64,000 nucleotides of DNA, taken from the NCBI GenBank assembly GCA_964567745.1, contig CAZMNY010000009.1, forward strand, positions 138,764-202,763. Reading direction: 5' to 3'. The notes under the pieces were generated by a model, which searched no databases, was not told where the DNA came from, and saw only the letters and a program-made list of their open reading frames with translations. Below, piece after piece: positions 62,243 to 64,000 of this stretch. How positions within the stretch are numbered: the first letter of the stretch is position 1; the number at the start of each line of letters is the position of its first letter. The stretch comes from CAZMNY01 sp964567745. Lineage in GTDB: Bacteria > Planctomycetota > Planctomycetia > Pirellulales > Pirellulaceae. The translations under genes and the position numbers were made by a program.

Positions 62243-63487
62243 ATGACCAGTGAAATCACGGACGACTACGACGTTATCGTCATCGGCGGCGGCCCGGCTG
62301 GCTGTACGGCGGCCGCGTTGATTGCCGAAGCAGGTTGCTCGACGCTGCTGGTCGAAAGAGAGAAAACGCCCCGCTTCCACGTCGGGGAATCGTTGATGCC
62401 GGAAACCTATTGGCCTCTTCAACGATTGGGCTTGCTCGAGCGGATGAAGTCGAGCGGGTTTGTGAAGAAGGCCAGCGTGCAGTTTGTCAGCTACACCGGC
62501 AAACAATCCGCGCCGTTCTTTTTTCAGAAACACGATCCGCGAGAGAGCTCGACCACGTGGCAAGTCGAACGCTCGAAGTTCGACAAGATGCTGTTCGACA
62601 ACGCCGCCGAGAAGGGCGCGCATTGCTGCGATGAAACTCGCGTGCTCGAAGTGCTGTTCGAGGGCGATCGTGCGAGCGGAGTCAAGCTTGCTCGAAAAAA
62701 TGACGAAGCGAAACAGGTCACGTGCCGAGTGGTTGTCGATGCTAGCGGACAACAGGCGGTTCTCGCCCATCGGCTCGGTTTGCGAGTTGATGATCCGGCG
62801 CTGAAGAAAATTGCGGTCTGGAATTATTTTCGCGACGCGTTTCGCGACGAGGGCGAAAACGGCGGCGCCACGGTCATCTTGCACACCGAGAAGAAGGAAT
62901 CGTGGTTCTGGTACATCCCGCTGTCGAACAACATTACGAGCGTCGGCGTGGTCGGCGACGCCGACTACATGTTGAAGGACCGAGGCGACGCGGCGCAGAC
63001 TTTTGCGGACGAGCTGGCGATTTGCCCCAACATGGCCAACCGCCTGAAGGACGCCGAAACGACTGACGATTTTCGAGTTGCTCGCGAGTTCTCCTACCGC
63101 ACAACTCAGCGATCGGGCCCCGGTTGGGTGCTCACTGGCGACGCTTACGGATTCATCGACCCAATCTACTCGTCCGGCGTCTATTTCGCGCTGCAGTCCG
63201 GAATGCTGGCGGCCGACGCGATCGTCGAAGGTCTGGCGAGCGACGATCTCAGCGGCGAGCAGCTGGGCAAATGGACTGGCGACTTCGATCGCGGCAGCCA
63301 GTGGATTCGTAAATTGGTCGATGCCTACTACACCGACGACTTTAGTTTCGGTCGATTCCTCAAACAGCATCCGATGCACACGGGCAATCTGACTGACCTG
63401 CTCATCGGCCGAATCTTTACCGACGAAGCAGGCCGCATCTTTGACGACATGACTCCCGCCGTCGAGAACGCGAAACAGCAGATGTAG
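62243..63487 (+). CDS. Flavin-dependent halogenase-like FAD oxidoreductase
   Basis: 414 residues. The FAD fold VIVIGGGPAGCTAAALIAEA is followed by VEREKTPRFHVGESLMP, as in PltA/CmlS-like enzymes. Two halogenase signatures are present: W221-F-W223-Y-I225-P226 (WxWxIP) and F304-I-D-P307-I-Y-S310-S-G312 (FxxPxxSxG). The latter distinguishes halogenases from most monooxygenases. The catalytic Lys may be K75 or K76 in GFVKKASVQF, but this needs a structural alignment. Geranylgeranyl reductase is the main alternative. Placed after a chorismate-lyase-like gene, a phenolic substrate such as 4-hydroxybenzoate is attractive. A flavin reductase is not encoded nearby. Confidence 0.8.
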   Translation: MTSEITDDYDVIVIGGGPAGCTAAALIAEAGCSTLLVEREKTPRFHVGESLMPETYWPLQRLGLLERMKSSGFVKKASVQFVSYTGKQSAPFFFQKHDPRESSTTWQVERSKFDKMLFDNAAEKGAHCCDETRVLEVLFEGDRASGVKLARKNDEAKQVTCRVVVDASGQQAVLAHRLGLRVDDPALKKIAVWNYFRDAFRDEGENGGATVILHTEKKESWFWYIPLSNNITSVGVVGDADYMLKDRGDAAQTFADELAICPNMANRLKDAETTDDFRVAREFSYRTTQRSGPGWVLTGDAYGFIDPIYSSGVYFALQSGMLAADAIVEGLASDDLSGEQLGKWTGDFDRGSQWIRKLVDAYYTDDFSFGRFLKQHPMHTGNLTDLLIGRIFTDEAGRIFDDMTPAVENAKQQM

Positions 63488-64000
63488 TTGAGCGTCGTCG
63501 TCTATCTCTGCGGCGCCGTCTAGCAGCTGCGAATCTTGCTCACCGAACGAGCAAGCTCGTTGGGTGAATCAGATTCAACGCTAAGCGACTCAAGAAATCC
63601 TAGGGCGTTGCCCGTAGGCTACGTTGAGGTAGGCCGTTGGCCAACAGGTGCGCGGGGCGACGCGGACAGTCAGTAGAAGGACGGTTTGCGGTCGACGACT
63701 AAATCAACAGGCCGCAAGCTCGTTAGGGTCTCGGCTGCGCGTTGCCCCGCAGGGGCCCAACATAACAGCCCAGGGGAAGTCTTGAGGCGAAGCCACAATC
63801 GCCGCCCTGGGTTCGTCGTCGCCATGAACGCGGCCCTGAAAGGGCGAAACAACCGCGAAACAACCGTGCATCGCGACGATTCGATCACGTCGTCACTGGC
63901 GAGGGTGTAAGTGTCACGCCCATTCAGGGCTAGTGGCTAGATTAACATCCAACCCAGGGCGGCGCACTACGGCTTCGCCGGTAGTGCTTCCCCTGGGCTG
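63488..64000. repeat. Terminal intergenic repeat region
   Basis: 513 nt without a gene. It contains the hairpin AACGAGC-AA-GCTCGTT at 63546-63561 with outer CACC/GGTG arms, and from 63736 to the edge a block homologous to 21249-21430. Within it CCCAGG/CCTGGG elements occur at 63769-63811 and, in opposite orientation, at 63953-63997. The last one encloses the perfect arms GCACTAC/GTAGTGC. Confidence 0.85.

Noticed and set aside
62195..63379. 394-codon minus-strand frame
   Set aside because: It is antisense to the halogenase-like gene, which carries FAD and WxWxIP motifs. The product has no recognisable pattern.

Overview
The window looks like a chromosomal segment of a Planctomycetota bacterium. 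The evidence is the combination of a DUF1559-like pseudopilin, a two-domain DUF1080 lipoprotein, a TPR/ExbB/ExbD operon, a hopanoid pathway and several secreted low-complexity proteins. Assignment below phylum is not possible from the sequence alone. No rRNA, tRNA, phage or CRISPR was found. Position 54356-54365 is a run of N inside dubious sequence.

Left part (1-14.5 kb). A minus-strand operon encodes a 1099-aa TPR protein, ExbB/TolQ, ExbD/TolR and a very large TonB/TolA-like membrane protein that stays open past the left window edge. It is followed by an extended SDR sugar epimerase, two divergent pseudopilin-type genes, a GH2-like fragment cut short by intergenic repeats, and a DUF1080 lipoprotein.

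Hopanoid region (14.5-27 kb). ispH (minus) diverges from hpnC-hpnD-hpnE (plus). After a decayed low-complexity gene with a clear terminator comes an hpnG-like phosphorylase (plus), then convergent hpnH and shc (minus) and a multi-spanning GT39-like protein. Together these cover an isoprenoid precursor step, FPP to squalene, cyclisation to hopene and the first side-chain steps.

Middle (27-42.8 kb). Genes here are a DapA-family aldolase, a secreted repeat protein, an NhaC-type antiporter, a histidine kinase with an HTH-receiver regulator preceded by a near-consensus sigma-70 promoter, mnmG with a small c-type cytochrome, an aldo/keto reductase, an SNF2 helicase with a hypothetical partner, a coiled-coil protein and an alpha/beta hydrolase.

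The 42.9-54.3 kb block is ten co-directional genes: a LuxE/PaaK-like adenylating enzyme, a LuxC/ALDH-like reductase, an Fe-dependent alcohol dehydrogenase, a beta-propeller lipoprotein, a HemN-like radical SAM protein, a GcvH-like lipoyl protein, an 8-Cys ferredoxin-like protein, a second radical SAM protein and a class II DAHP synthase (nine CDS plus a 66-bp hairpin repeat array between the first two). I do not recognise this set as a described pathway. Next, on the minus strand, is an overlapping zinc-peptidase/ATP-grasp ligase pair.

The 57-63.5 kb block is the best candidate for an undescribed system: a second squalene-hopene-cyclase-family protein, a DUF116-polyprenyl-synthase fusion, a DUF98 chorismate-lyase-like protein and a flavin-dependent-halogenase-like protein, all on the plus strand. 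This suggests a cyclised isoprenoid combined with a (possibly halogenated) chorismate-derived phenol. Dispersed palindromic repeats and miniature inverted-repeat elements lie in most of the larger intergenic gaps.
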